Shown piece after piece: positions 1-12,129 of a stretch of 64,000 nt of DNA. Position numbers and translations under genes: made by a program. Source of the stretch: Zeugodacus cucurbitae (Eukaryota; Arthropoda; Insecta; Diptera; Tephritidae); the NCBI RefSeq assembly GCF_028554725.1, contig NC_071669.1:58771001-58835000 (forward strand). Direction: 5' to 3'. Position 1 is the first letter of the stretch, and each line of letters begins with the position of its first letter. The notes under the pieces were generated by a model. That model saw nothing but the letters and a program-made list of their open reading frames with translations. It was not told the DNA's origin and searched no databases.

Positions 1-2794
1 GCTGAGAAGCTATTCAATATGAGTCAAACAAAGTCACCGGATAAGATGTACCGTTTAATACGTTTCGGCATGTTGGAGCGCATTAATCCGAAAGTGCGGC
101 ATGCTACTTTACCAAAGATTATTGAACGCAATCAAATCAGGAAACTGAGGGAGACCTGCAAAAATCTGCAAATTGACAATAAAGTCGATATTAAGGAATA
201 TTTACGCAATCAAATCTTACAAAGCGAAGCCGACATAGCGCACATGAAAATGAGTAACGTCAAAGACACGGTGCAGGAAGAGGTCTTACTCGAGAAACAG
301 CGCCAAATTCAATTGATGCGTAATATTGTGAATGGTGTTTTGCGACCGGAGGATGAGAATAGCTTATACAAGTGGCATTTGAAGCATGCGAATATTGTGT
401 GTACAACGCTGTCCAGCTGCGTAAAACTATCAAAGTATGTTTGTCTCTAGAACTATACGCTTTTCAATAATATAACATCCTTAACAGATTCGTAAATTAT
501 TTTGATTGCTGCATCATTGACGAGGCGACACAATGTACGGAACCATGGACCTTAATGCCGCTTAAATTTGGTATCAACACATTGGTGCTTGTTGGCGATA
601 CACAGCAACTGCCAGCTACGGTGCTCTCAAAGGTAGTTTTTTTTTATCCTTAAATACCATACAAATAAAAATATTTTTTATTAATTTCCTATTTATCCAA
701 CAGAAAGCATCCGATTTCGGTTTGGGCACATCGCTCTTTACACGCATTCAGCGTTGTATCGAATCCGTTACACTCAAAACCGTCGCAAATGTCTCAAATG
801 CCGATAAAGAGAACAATATTACCAGCGTAGAGAGTACGGATATTATTTTTGGTCTACAAACACAGTATCGCATGCATCCGGAAATTTGTAAATGGCCCAA
901 TTCGTATTTCTACAAAAATGAGCTGATCGATGATGCCAAAACGCATCAATTCAAAACACCGTTAAAACCCTTCTCCGTACTCAATCTGTGCTATACACAA
1001 AACGATAACTGTCATCGTGGTCAAATTGCCAATGAGCTGGAGGCAAAGTTTGTCGCACGTCTGGTAAAAACGCTAGACGGTTATATTCCTATAAAATACA
1101 ATACATATGGCGTGATAACGCCTTATGCACAACAGCGTGTGGCCTTAGAAAAGGCGCTGCGGTAAGTGTTTCGAGACCTCTTAATTATGATATAATTCAT
1201 TATACGCATTTTACTGTTTCTAGCACTGCTGGTTATGCGAATGTTATGGTGAACACCATTGACTCGTACCAGGGTATGGAGCGCGATGTTATAATTATAT
1301 CGAATGCGCGCACAACTGGCATAGGGTTTTTGGCCAATTATCAGCGTTTGAATGTGGCTTTGACGCGCCCAAGGAAGTGCCTTATTCTATGTGGAAACTT
1401 TAAAAACTTAGAGGTAAGTAATATAATTAGTAAATCTATGAAATCAGAAATGGGATAAATAATTATATATAAACCTCTGAGTGGGTCATAACTTCTAGTA
1501 ACTTCTTAGTTCAGAAAGTTCTCTTAGACATGAAAAAGTATTTTAGGTTACAGGGGATCCAAGAAAAATAATATAAAAAGTTCCAAAATCATTTAGAATT
1601 TTACCATGTGAGATGCTCATCCATTTTAGAATTGGATCACTAATTCTGTGGGGACTCACAGTCCTCTTATAGCATTTGTCATATTAGCATGATCGAAAAA
1701 TGTTATACACAACTGAAATAATAATATGAAAGTGCACTCTTGCAGAAGTCGAGATGCTGAACCCAAGTTTCGGCGGTTTTCAAGCATAAATCGGCCGATA
1801 CTGCTGCAATTTCACGTTCGATATTCGTACGAAGTTCATCAGTCGTCGGTGACTTGTTGGCATAGACTTAGAGAGAGACCGCACGACCGAGACGGCCAAC
1901 TGACTGCGCCATTTCGTGAGATAATGCGTTCATCAAACTTGGTTTTCAATAAATCGATTGTGTCATTCGTTGTGTGACTTGTGCCACAGGCCTTGTGGCG
2001 CCGTCCTGTTGGAACCACATACTTTCCAAGTCCATATCATCCAATTCGGGCCAAAAATATACGGTTATCACTGAGCGGTACCGATTCCACTCACGTGAAG
2101 AAGTACGGCCCAATAGCGCCGCCGGCTCATAAACTCACCAAACCGTAATTTTTTCGGGATGCAATGGTGACTCATGGAGCACGTGTGGATTGCTGCATGA
2201 CCAACAACGCATATTTTACTTATTGACGAAGCCATTCACCCAGGAATGAGTCTAATCACTACGTGGCGCTCTTAAAGTTCGTATATAGTTCCACGATGAA
2301 ATGGCAAACCTTACTCAAGAGAAATGTGAAAAGAGCGGAAAAAAATATGACGTCGTTTGCTGTCCCTATCGGTCTACTTTTGTAGCGTCGCTTTTGAAAA
2401 CCCCTTTAGTTTAGAACCGTATTGTGGATTTTGGGTAACTCCGAAAAACGGAGAAAAACTCTCCTGAAAAATATTGATTTCGACAAAACAAATGTTGTCA
2501 TCCACTTTTTACTCAAAAAATATTCACTTCAGAGCAAATTATTAACCTAGCATCAACATCTTCTACTCCGTATTCTAGTCAGTGCCGGCTTGGCGCAGCC
2601 TTCTAACCTCGGCGCGTGAACGTAAGCTATATCATGAGCTTAGCGCCAACTGCATGGATGATATGCATAGAACAGTAATACCGAAAATAAAAATGACTAA
2701 AGCAATCAATGCTACAACAGAAGCCACAGCAACAACTACAACAACCAAAGAAGTAACAACAGTCGCTACAACAACAAAACCAAGTCAAACATAA
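1..2794 (+). CDS. Sen1/Senataxin-like superfamily I helicase, C-terminal part (5' partial)
   Basis: Five exons are joined by frame-preserving GT/AG introns: 1-434, 488-632, 704-1161, 1224-1413 and 2579-2794, giving about 480 visible residues. The reading frame is already open at base 1, so the N-terminus lies outside. Helicase motifs appear in order: II as DEATQ (around base 520), III as GDTQQLPATV, IV as QYRMHPEIC (near 870), V as DSYQGMERD (near 1262) and VI as NVALTRPRKC. DEAxQ with this QYRMHP and SYQGxE set is typical of the Upf1-like group, and the spacing best fits Sen1/Senataxin, RNA:DNA helicases of the nucleus that resolve R-loops and act in transcription termination. The first ATG at 19 is internal. 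The last exon encodes a short basic stretch and a threonine-rich tail before TAA. The fourth intron holds a dead mariner. Another Upf1-group helicase remains possible because the N-terminal domains are not visible. The probable Drosophila counterpart is CG7504, named from memory. Confidence 0.88.
1730..2400 (-). mobile_element. Decayed mariner-type transposase inside the helicase's last intron
   Basis: Read on the minus strand, this stretch gives broken transposase pieces: a segment with FQQDGAT (around 2010), matching the second catalytic aspartate block of the intact element at 44.5 kb, and, in another frame near 1735-1870, a C-terminal piece with YANKSPTTDEL and AETWVQHLDF. Further fragments (SWVNGFVNK, LHPEKITVW) precede them. 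Stops and frameshifts separate the parts, so this is a fossil. Its architecture (QQDGAT block, NGFVNK, HPEK) resembles the DD41D-like lineage more than the DD34D copies elsewhere in the window. Terminal repeats were not located, so the limits are approximate. Confidence 0.72.
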
Positions 2795-2868
2795 AGAGGT
2801 TATAGAGAAGTATTAAGTCAATTAAGGGAATAGAGCTGTAAAGAGTCATTAATACGACATTAATTTTC

Positions 2869-2874
2869 AATAAA
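2869..2874 (+). promoter_or_regulatory. Poly(A) signal of the helicase gene
   Basis: AATAAA lies 75 bases after the helicase stop codon, in an otherwise AT-rich 3' flank. Position and sequence fit a polyadenylation signal, but AATAAA is frequent by chance in DNA this AT-rich. Confidence 0.45.
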
Positions 2875-2879
2875 AAAAA

Positions 2880-5800
2880 AAAAATTAACGCATCTGTAAA
2901 TTATTTACAGAAGAAGATTGGGTGTTATACATTCATTTAAGCCATATAATGCATTGAAAGGTCATTAAATTGTTGGATTTATGCACAGGCATATGCTCGT
3001 GTGTGTATGTATGTTATAAAAAATTGCCTTGTTATCTAATATAAAATCACAAAAATCATATCACGAAATCACTAGAAAAAATGATACAAAAATGAAAAAA
3101 AAAATTTATTGATATATGTTATTACTTCAATGAATGTGATAATGTAATATAAATATAGCATAACTAAAAATCATTTTAAATTTAAGTTGTCACTTTACAG
3201 CTCTGTCCTTAAATGCCTTTGAATTTTGTGTATACTACATACGCAATTTACTCATAAATCAGTTCCAAAATTAGTTATAGATTTTTTCTATATTATACTT
3301 TTTTTCACAATTTTTTTGCAATATTTGTCTCATTTTTGCTAGTAAGGCAAAAAAATATGTTTAATGTGAGTTAATTACTTAAAATTTGTTTAACAAAAGC
3401 GAAATAACGCTATTATTATAAGATAGCTTATGATAAGAGATTAGAGTTAATATAAAAAAATAAAAAATATATGTATATAATGCACTTCCACAGCTAGCTG
3501 TGTTGGCTTAAAAAATAAGAAAAATAATAATTGTAATTAAAAAGCGTTCTTTAAAGCACATTTCTGTATGTATATACATATAAAACATACGCCTAAGTAT
3601 ATTATTTAGTTTGTATGCCAAGAAATGTGTAATATATTTTTAAGCATCCTGCAGGAATACTATAAATAAATAAGTTTTTTTTTACTGGATTTTATTTGGT
3701 TTTTTCATAAGATATACATTTATTATTACACAATACTCAGGTATTCATTATTTTTTTACACACAAAGTTATAATTAATTTTAAATGACCACTGCTTCCAT
3801 TAATTGCAAATTTTTGCGTTGTCAATCGTAAATATTTCAACGAATTCTTTATTTTTCATAAAAATAAATGTTAAATAATTAAGAGTCAGTTGTTTTAATG
3901 TCTTTCCGAATGGTAATATATATATATATTCCCAAAGTTTCTAGGTGTAACACGGAGCCTCGTAATATATTATTTTTAAATTTTAATGTTAAAGTACGGT
4001 TACAAATATATATATTTTTTTACTTGCTGAATACAAAGATTATTGATTTGTTGAATAAAATGTGAAATTTAAAACATTCAAAAAGTTTTTGAAAAAAGAT
4101 TTGTTCGTTTCAAAAACATTTCGCTTTTGTATTGTAATTCATTACACTATACAAAATATACTTTTATTTCAGTATAATGGAGCAAACTAATTTCTTCCAA
4201 GAGCTTGAGTCATAAGTAAAAAAAATGAATTCTCCGATTTTCGAAAATCGAACTTCAAGTCGAAATATTTGTATTCGAAGATTGAAACAAAGACTTTTTA
4301 AAAAAATTATTATTAATTACTGGTTATAATTCCTAAAAAAACTCCGAAATAAGGAAATAATCTACATTTTCTTCTTAATTTAACGGTATATAAAACTTTT
4401 TCTTCAAGCTCATATAATAGAAGTTAGAAGTATTTTTCGATATATAATTTTTTTTTATTTTCGAAGATCGAAATGCTTTTATAGCAACTGTCATATAACC
4501 GAAATATACCATTGAATTACGAGGAAAATGTAGATTATACAATATTTTTCGAAATAATTTTTTTTTATATTTTCTTTCGAAGATCAAACTTTGACCTTTT
4601 ATAGCATCTGTCATATAAGCTTGACCGAAAAGTTTTATATACCCTTAAATTACGAGAAAAATGTAGAATTTTATTCGATTTTTTTTGTAACTATTTTCAG
4701 TAAATAATATTTTTTATAAAAAATAATTTCTTCGAACTTCGAATACAAATATTGAGATTGGTGGCTAACTTCGAAATTCGAAGTATACACTTTATTTACT
4801 TAAGACACCATCTCTCTGAAAAAATTTTTTTGGTCTAATACCAAGCCAAGTGTTTACAGTTTTCACTTCTTAAAAGTTCACAACAACAAAAACGTTACAT
4901 TTCAACTCCTGGAGTAATGCAAAGTGATTACTTTACAAATACCGTTAAACCGACTCTCAATTACTTAACACATTTTTTTCGCTCATTTCATAATATTTCT
5001 CTTAAAATATACTTTCGAAATTGTCTAAAGTGCCATAGCATTTGTTACTTACTCTTAAAGGTTTTTGGTTCAAATAACATCAATTACATGCACACATACA
5101 TATGTTGAAATGTACTCTTTTGTTTTATATTTGAATTGAAATATTTATATTTTTTAAGTGTGTTTTTATATGTTTCTTTGTTACATATATGTATGTAATT
5201 AGTATATATTAACAACTGCTTTCATATAATATTGACTAAAAAACCTTTGTAATTTGTTGTTTCTTTTATATTAAAAATATTAAAGTTAAAAAAACTAAAA
5301 CTAATTCTTGTCGCCAACGTCTTACTTTGTTCTTGTACATCCATTTGATTTGAATGTAACGTAAGTATGATTTAGACTAAGTATTGCACTAGCTTCTTTA
5401 CTAAAATGAAACGTAACAATCAGCGGAAATACATATATATGCGTAGTTATGTATATACTTATGCTTGAAATGTAAAATGAAATTAAATAATATTTTTCAT
5501 TTATTTTTTTTTTGTTTTTTGCGTAAACAACTAGCAGTTAAATCTACCACTCAACAGTTTGAATTCTATTTTGCGTACGATTTTCAGTTTCTTTTTTTCT
5601 TTTTCGAACTGTATTCTCACGCGCTTTTGCTGCATTTCGCCATCTTCAGTAATTTATATAAAATTATAGCTTCCATTCCTTTCACATCGCTGTTATTAAA
5701 TCTATTACCTGAACTATATATCAGTTTCATATCTCAAAATTTCATTAACGTTACATTTTTGCTCACATTCGAACATTCCAATATTGTAGACATCAGAGTC

Positions 5801-6490
5801 ATCTGCGTCAATACACAGATTTTAACAGTTATTTTATGAGTTAATACACCACATACATATATGTCAATGATCTCATTGTTAAGCTTAGAAATTAAAGTTG
5901 TTTTATGTTTTTCACCACACTTGGTGAGTTTTGTTCAATTTCATTAAACTAATTTGAGAAAATTAATACCAAAACTATTATTATTAATAGTTAAAAATAA
6001 TAATAAAATGAAAAAAAAAATAAAATCAAATTAAAAAAAAAAATAATAAAATTAAAAAAAAAATAATAACAATAAAATTAAAAAAAAAAAATAATAATAA
6101 AATTAAAAAAAAAAATAATAAAATTAAAAATAATAATTAAATGCTAAAACCTTTAGTTACGCTAAACAGTTCAAAAATCGAATTTTACAAATTTATTATA
6201 AAATTTTTTTCAACTGAAATAAACGCTTTGGCTAATTTTCCATATATCGAGTTATGCTCTTTTTATGTTATAACCATTCGTCATACATCAAAAACAAGGC
6301 GTATATAATAAATATGCACAGACAATAACTGTAAATGACCACCGTAGCAACAACAACTTACAGCATATCTTAGTATGTTGTTTTTGTTTCAAAGAAAGAC
6401 TGTCAATTTACCGTTATTTGTGGAAATACAACGAGTAGTACACACATTTAAATCAAATTTCTTTTCAATCTTAATTATTATTAGTCTAAA
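2880..6490. other. Intergenic AT-rich DNA between convergent helicase and CdsA genes
   Basis: No supported gene is present. Open frames here are short, low-complexity and rich in F/I/K/N, as expected from AT-rich DNA. The interval contains an inverted-repeat-bounded block at about 4195-4790 (listed separately), poly-A/AAT simple sequence around 6000-6140 and TATG microsatellites. Its right edge should include the 3' untranslated region of CdsA. Confidence 0.6.
4195..4790. repeat. Inverted-repeat-bounded AT-rich block with internal tandem copies
   Basis: The string TATTTGTATTCGAAG near 4265 reappears as its reverse complement (CTTCGAATACAAATA) near 4738, so the block is bounded by imperfect inverted repeats rich in TTCGAA. 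Inside, a unit of roughly 110-125 bases occurs twice (from about 4455 and 4570), each containing TTTCGAAGATC, CTTTTATAGCA, TGTCATATAA and AATTACGAG-AAAATGTAGA. It has no coding capacity and is probably a MITE or foldback-like relic. Confidence 0.45.
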
Positions 6491-6496
6491 GGAAGC

Positions 6497-6502
6497 TTTA
6501 TT
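6497..6502 (-). promoter_or_regulatory. Candidate poly(A) signal of CdsA
   Basis: TTTATT on the plus strand (AATAAA on the minus strand) is the first canonical signal found downstream of the CdsA stop, about 340 bases away. The assignment is by position only. Confidence 0.3.
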
Positions 6503-6844
6503 TTGTTGCAGTGTCAGGCAACAGTTCGTAAAAATTCGTAAAAAAAAAAATAATAAAAAAAAATTCCGGGCAAATTAGCCACAAAACATTGGCGCATCTG
6601 CCGGCCATTAATTTTTTTGTATGTCCCATATGTATGAGAGTTTAAGAGCTAATTTCAAAGAACTTATTTTATGAACAACGCATTCAATATTTTTATAATA
6701 ATACAAATAAACAATGAGCTAAATTATTGATATCATGCTTTAACAAATATGTAGTATTCGTATATATATATGTGTGTGTGTGTTTGTTGTTTTTGTTTTG
6801 TCAGTATACGCTTAAATTTAATAGTTGTTGTTGTTGAATAATCT

Positions 6845-9800
6845 CTAGTTGGTTATCAAGTCGGCAAGACTCTCTTTGAGTGATTGGTAAATTTGCAATT
6901 GCTGTTCCGGTTTCAAGTTATAAATCTGTTGAAAAATATGAGAAAAAAACAATAAATATATATATTATATATACAACAACAAACAACAAACTCAACACAC
7001 CTGTGTCAATATCTTGGATGGTGCTGGCGTTCTAATAAAACTGGAAATGTAGACATTCACAAATGTGGCCATTAAAAATTGACAATCGAAACGATCCATA
7101 ATGCCGCCATGACCGGGTATCATATCACCAAAGTCCTAACGAATAAAATACAAAAATAAATACAAAAAACAAAAAAACAAACACACCACTAGCAAGCAAT
7201 TACCTTTATCTTAAATGCGCGCTTAAAGCCGGAAGCGAAGAAACCGCCAAACGGCCCGATAATCGAGCTGAACAAACTCAAAGCAACCGAGTGCCATACA
7301 AATGGATACATGCTAATCGATTTGCCGATGCCAAACTGTGTTTCAAATGTAAATAAAGCATTTATTATTATATTTATTAAATATTTGTAGATTCAGACTT
7401 TTAACTCACCACACCGAGACTGTAATCTTGCTTCGTAAACAAATAGCTCGGCTCACAAGCCATTGTCATGCGTCCCAATTCCTCCGAATAGAGTATGGGG
7501 CATACAAAATATTGATAACTGCAGAGTATGTAGGAGAAGATGATGCCAAAGAGTACCGTAGCAAAGCCACCACCAATAAATCCCTCCCATGTCTTCTTCG
7601 GACTTAATTTAATTAGCGGTGTGCGACCGAAGAAGAAGCCAAACATGTAGGCCATTACATCGTTGCAGACAATCATCGATACGGGCACAATGAACCAAAT
7701 GAGACCTGGAAATTCGGGGAAAGAGGAGTATTTTTGAAAATTATAATACTAATTTGAGGGTTTATTTTCAGGGTCATTCGTGGGATTCGCGCTAATGTTT
7801 AAAAAAGAGGGCGAATTAAATTATAAAGATAAAATTAAAAATTAAAAAAAAATTAAAGTATAAAAAAATAAAAAATAAATAAAACATAAAAAAATAATAA
7901 ATATATAAAAAAATTAATATGTAAAATAAAAAAAAATTAAATATCATAAAATTAACACAAAAAAAATAAAATAAAAAAATTAAAATATAAAAAAATAAAT
8001 AAAATAAAAAATAACATTGTTGTTGTTGTTGTTGTAATCAAAATATTCGCAAATAAGTTTTTGTAGAATGCTAATGTGTTGACAGTTATTAATATGTAAA
8101 AAAAATAAAAAAAAAATTAAAATATAAAAACATAAAAAAATAAAATATACAAAATAAAAAAATTAAATAAAAAATTAAATTAAAAAAAATTTAAATATAA
8201 AAAAGTAAAATAAGATTAAAATATAAATAATAAAAAAATAAACTAAAATATAAAAAAATTAATAAAACATAAAACAAAATTAAAATATAAAAAATCAAAA
8301 TAAATTATAAAAAAATAAAAAAAAATAAAATATAAAAAATAAATAAAATAAAATAAATAAAATAAAATCTAAAAAATAAATAAAATAAAAAATAACATTG
8401 TTGTTGTTGTTGTAATGAAAATATTCGCAAATAAGTTTTTGTAGAATGCTAATGTGTTGACAGTTATTAATATGTAAAAAAAAAAATAAAAAAAATTAAA
8501 ATATAAAAACATAAAAAAATAAAATATACAAAATATACAAAATAAAAAAATTAAATAAAAAAATAAAAAATTAAATTAAAAAAAATTTAAATATAAGAAA
8601 GTAAAATAAGATTAAAATATAAATAATAAAAAAAATAAATTAGAATATAAAAAATAGTATATAAAAAAATAAAATTAAAATATAAAAATTAAAAAAAATA
8701 TTGTTGTTGTTGTAGTGAAAATGTTCTCAAATGATTTTTGTATAATGCTACATAATTGACATTTTTTGCCCGAAAAAAAAAATTCGGGAACCTTTCAGAA
8801 TGTGGGATCGATCGCTCGGTAGTTTTTTTCATGGATATTCATTCGAAGAATAGCACATTCAATAAACTGGCATTAAGCCTGGAGTAAAATTACTTGGCTT
8901 TAAAATTACTCGACACTTTACATATATACTGAATTTCTATAAATTATTTAAATGAAAATATTTAAATAAAAAAAAAATAATATAAACAGTTATTAACAGC
9001 ATTTTTTATGAAAACATGCAAACATGCATGCACACACATACCTTCAAAGATATTCTGTATGATCAAATAACTCTGTGTGACCACAATCAACAGCGAGACA
9101 TGCGTCCAGGCGAAGAGACTGAACTGCTTCATATAATACTTTTTCACCAGCGACAACACAAACCAGACGAAGCCAATGCAATACAATGCAAACGATAGGA
9201 AACGATGATAGGTCACTAAGAATTTCAAATATTCCTGCATTACGTGATTGTTGTTATTATAATGTGTCATAATTGTTGTTGCGCACATGGGTTATCGGCG
9301 AAAATATAAAAATAGAAAAAATTTTACATTTTAAAATTTATTTCCTTTTTTATGACAAATGCCAGCGTTTGCTTACCACACGGTTAATAACTACGCCAAA
9401 ATAGTCGACCAGATTTTCACCGTAGAAAAAGTAATTCGATGTCAACAAGAAATACCACGACAAACTACGGAACCAGGGTAGACCATGTATGCGATAGACT
9501 TGATAACCAATGGAGATGATTTCTTGGAAACATTTCACTTGCACCAGCAGAGTCTAAATGGAATTTAAATATGGCAAAAATGCATTTAAAAAAATATTTA
9601 ATTATTTTAGCAATTAATTACCGTTATCATTAGCGCCAACGGGCCGCCATAAATGATCAGCGCAAAACCGCATATCATAATCCAAGTGAAAATGCCGCGT
9701 ATAACATAATTCTTCCATCTGTAGTGGCGAAAAAAAAAACAATTTGTTTGCATTGTACATAAATAGATTGTGATTAAAATTCCAATAATATGCGCGAAAA

Positions 9801-12129
9801 CAAACAAAAGCAAACATGTGTACTTAGTGGTGATTGTTGTTGTTTTTTGTTTTTGATATTTTAATGTGTGTAATTGTGTGTATGTTCACGTGATTGCATG
9901 AGCAATTCACTTTTTTTCCCAATTTTTTTCTAATATTCAATGCATGCAAAGCTGATATGCGACAGCTGTTGTTGTTTTTTTGTTTTTTTTTTTTTCATTT
10001 CCGTTGTGTACTTACCTATCCGGTAGATCTTTTAATGCTGAATCTAAAATCTCCGGTGTCTTATCCGTGCCTTGTGGCAGCGTCTTGGACAGCTCATCAA
10101 CGAATTTATCCTCCGGCAATTTCTCCTCCTCCGAATCGACCTGTAAGTAATGGAAATATTTAGATATTTGTGTAATTCATACATTTAACACAAAGCAAAA
10201 TCAAAATTTTCAATTTTTTAATAAAAAAAAAAATAATATAAATTATGATCGAGAACTATTTAATGACTCAGTAGCTGTATTATAGCATCGTTTATTTTCA
10301 ATTAATAGCCACAATTCAAAACAAACGATTTTATATAAGTCATAAAAGCCGATGAGTGAAACGTGATTATTGCAATTTAAAATTTAAAGCGAAAACGCGC
10401 ATTTCTGATTAACGAATGTACATATGTATGTATGTATTTGAGTATGTATATAAAAAATGAGATATATAAATAAACTGTCGCTGTTGCTGGAAAATTATTG
10501 CTACTAACACAGTTATCAGCGGGAAGATGGCAAAATTAATTAACAGGTACTATATATAGTAGGGGAGCATTCAGCCGCAACAGCGTTGTAGGCAAATGGA
10601 ATGAGGCGCCACGCTATTACACTGGGAATAATATTTTACATTGACTTGAGTAATGCAATTTGGACGGCAGCCGGGCATAAAATACTTTTTAAAAGCACCG
10701 AAGCATACATGTGAAGAAAACTCATGCAGAGTCCAGTTTACAAACACGATTTATAATCTTAATATCGCAACATGACACAGAAAAAAATCGAAAATTTGCA
10801 TTTAAATACGATATCAGAGCAATTTAATGCTTAATCATGCTGCTAGTTGGCAATTTGTTGTTGTATATGCAAAAAATCTACAACAAAGCGCTAATACACT
10901 GTGTTATCTGCGTGGGTGCCGACCTTAATGAATGAAATAATCACACATACATATATACTATTAATTATTTTTAATGCCGGGGCACCTTAGCTGACACAAA
11001 TTTTTCTAACTGCTAATGTTAATTTTTTAAATTATTGTTCTTTGTTTTGCTTTTGACCATTTATTGCCCTAAAAAAAATGCGACGCTTTGTAAAATATTG
11101 CAGCGCATTGCAGATATTTGCGCATTCCTAAACGGAATGTTGGCGCAATCAAAGCGTCATAAATACCTTTATATGCACATACATACACACATACTTATAC
11201 ATTTACTTTTGTCTCTTAAGGTATTTTTATGTACATATTAAATAAAGCACTAATTGGATTCCCTTTTGCATTATATACAAGTTGATATATGCATTGCTGC
11301 CAATATTTGTAAAATATATTGACAATACTCTATTTACTTATAGCAAATATATTATTTGTGCTATTTATGCATACAGCAGTTGATATGTCCAAGCGAATGT
11401 GCATCTTCAAACATGTGTCGGCTGATGCCTTTTTTATTTGTTACTTAAACTTGTATTTTTTTTTTATTTTGTCTTAGACCTTTCCCCCCACTTTTGTGGA
11501 CTTTCGACTAGCCAGCATGAGTTGTTGCTATTGTACATTGTTTTAGTGACATACGAGAAAATAATAAATCCAGCAACCGCAAATGTAGAAAGGGTTTAAG
11601 TTGATCACATTTTTTAATTTCAAATGCTATTAAATATTAATATGTAAGCACAGCTAACATAAATTAATTAATAACTTAGATAAACTTACTTATGTATATG
11701 TATGCTTGTATGTATTGCGTAAATACATATGTACATAAATTTTTTGTTATCTTAAGGGTAATTTAAAGGCAGTGATTGGCGTATATTAAATCTCGCGATA
11801 AGTTTACAACTAATCTGATTAGTTAAACACCTGTAAATCCGAATTTTGATAACCATGATTTATTTAGGACACATACACATTTATTGAGGGACACATACGC
11901 TTAAGCACAATAGAAACATACAATTTTCATTTTACTGTCCCGCATTAATTTCTTGAATTTCCCAACACATGTGCACCACCTGTGCATTAAAAATGCATTC
12001 ATAATTTATCCTATTACTTACATGATCAGATGAGTCTGCTGCCGAGTTACGTTTGTCACCTTCTCCTGCTTTCTCTCCAGCATCGTCGCTAGCATCGTTC
12101 TCCGCTTTTCGACGTCGTACCTCAGCCAT
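6845..12129 (-). CDS. CdsA: Phosphatidate cytidylyltransferase (CDP-diacylglycerol synthase)
   Basis: Nine minus-strand exons join without a frame break: 12022-12129, 10016-10140, 9622-9718, 9377-9553, 9042-9234, 7410-7705, 7204-7335, 7001-7135 and 6845-6925. The 1344 bases encode 447 residues, the length I recall for the Drosophila orthologue. The enzyme makes CDP-diacylglycerol from phosphatidic acid and CTP in the ER membrane, feeding phosphatidylinositol synthesis; in flies it limits PIP2 resupply in photoreceptors. The family signature is complete at residues 368-393: SGFKR, then [12 protein letters not shown], then MDRFD, with the metal-binding aspartates. It is split across exons 7 and 8. 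A charged, acidic N-terminus (about 80 residues, starting MAEVRRRK) precedes several hydrophobic membrane segments. The start is the first ATG before the acidic N-terminus. Intron 1 (about 1.9 kb) and intron 5 (about 1.3 kb, repeat-filled) are long. Neighbouring Uba2 is divergent. Confidence 0.95.
7800..8760. repeat. Poly-A/AAT simple sequence with a repeated (TTG)n-centred unit in CdsA intron 5
   Basis: Almost 1 kb of A-rich sequence (AAAAAATAAAA variants) carries three direct copies of a landmark: (TTG)n followed by TAATG/CAAAATATTCGCAAATAAGTTTTTGTAGAATGCTAATGTGTTGACAG-like sequence. They start near 8016, 8397 and 8699. The first two are nearly identical over more than 150 bases, the third is diverged. 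Spacing is about 381 and 302 bases. This is a local duplication within the intron or a tandem-expanded mobile element. Confidence 0.75.
10141..12021 (-). other. CdsA: CdsA intron 1
   Basis: This 1.9-kb intron is bounded by a GTAAGT donor (reverse complement at 12016-12021) and an acceptor at 10141-10142. It contains no gene that I can support. The open frames inside it, such as the one near 11035-11241, are low-complexity. It holds TATG/CATA microsatellites. Confidence 0.8.

Noticed and set aside
5465..5839. 124-codon plus-strand ORF rich in F and L
   Set aside because: The composition follows TTT/CTT runs of AT-rich DNA; it has no start context and no homologous motif.
9894..10163. 89-codon plus-strand ORF across CdsA exon 2
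   Set aside because: It is antisense to a confirmed CdsA exon; the first half is simple T-rich sequence.
10549..10600. TATATATA followed by TTCAG as a plus-strand core promoter in CdsA intron 1
   Set aside because: The spacing (about 22 bases) is too short for a TATA-initiator pair, and TATATATA is common in this DNA.
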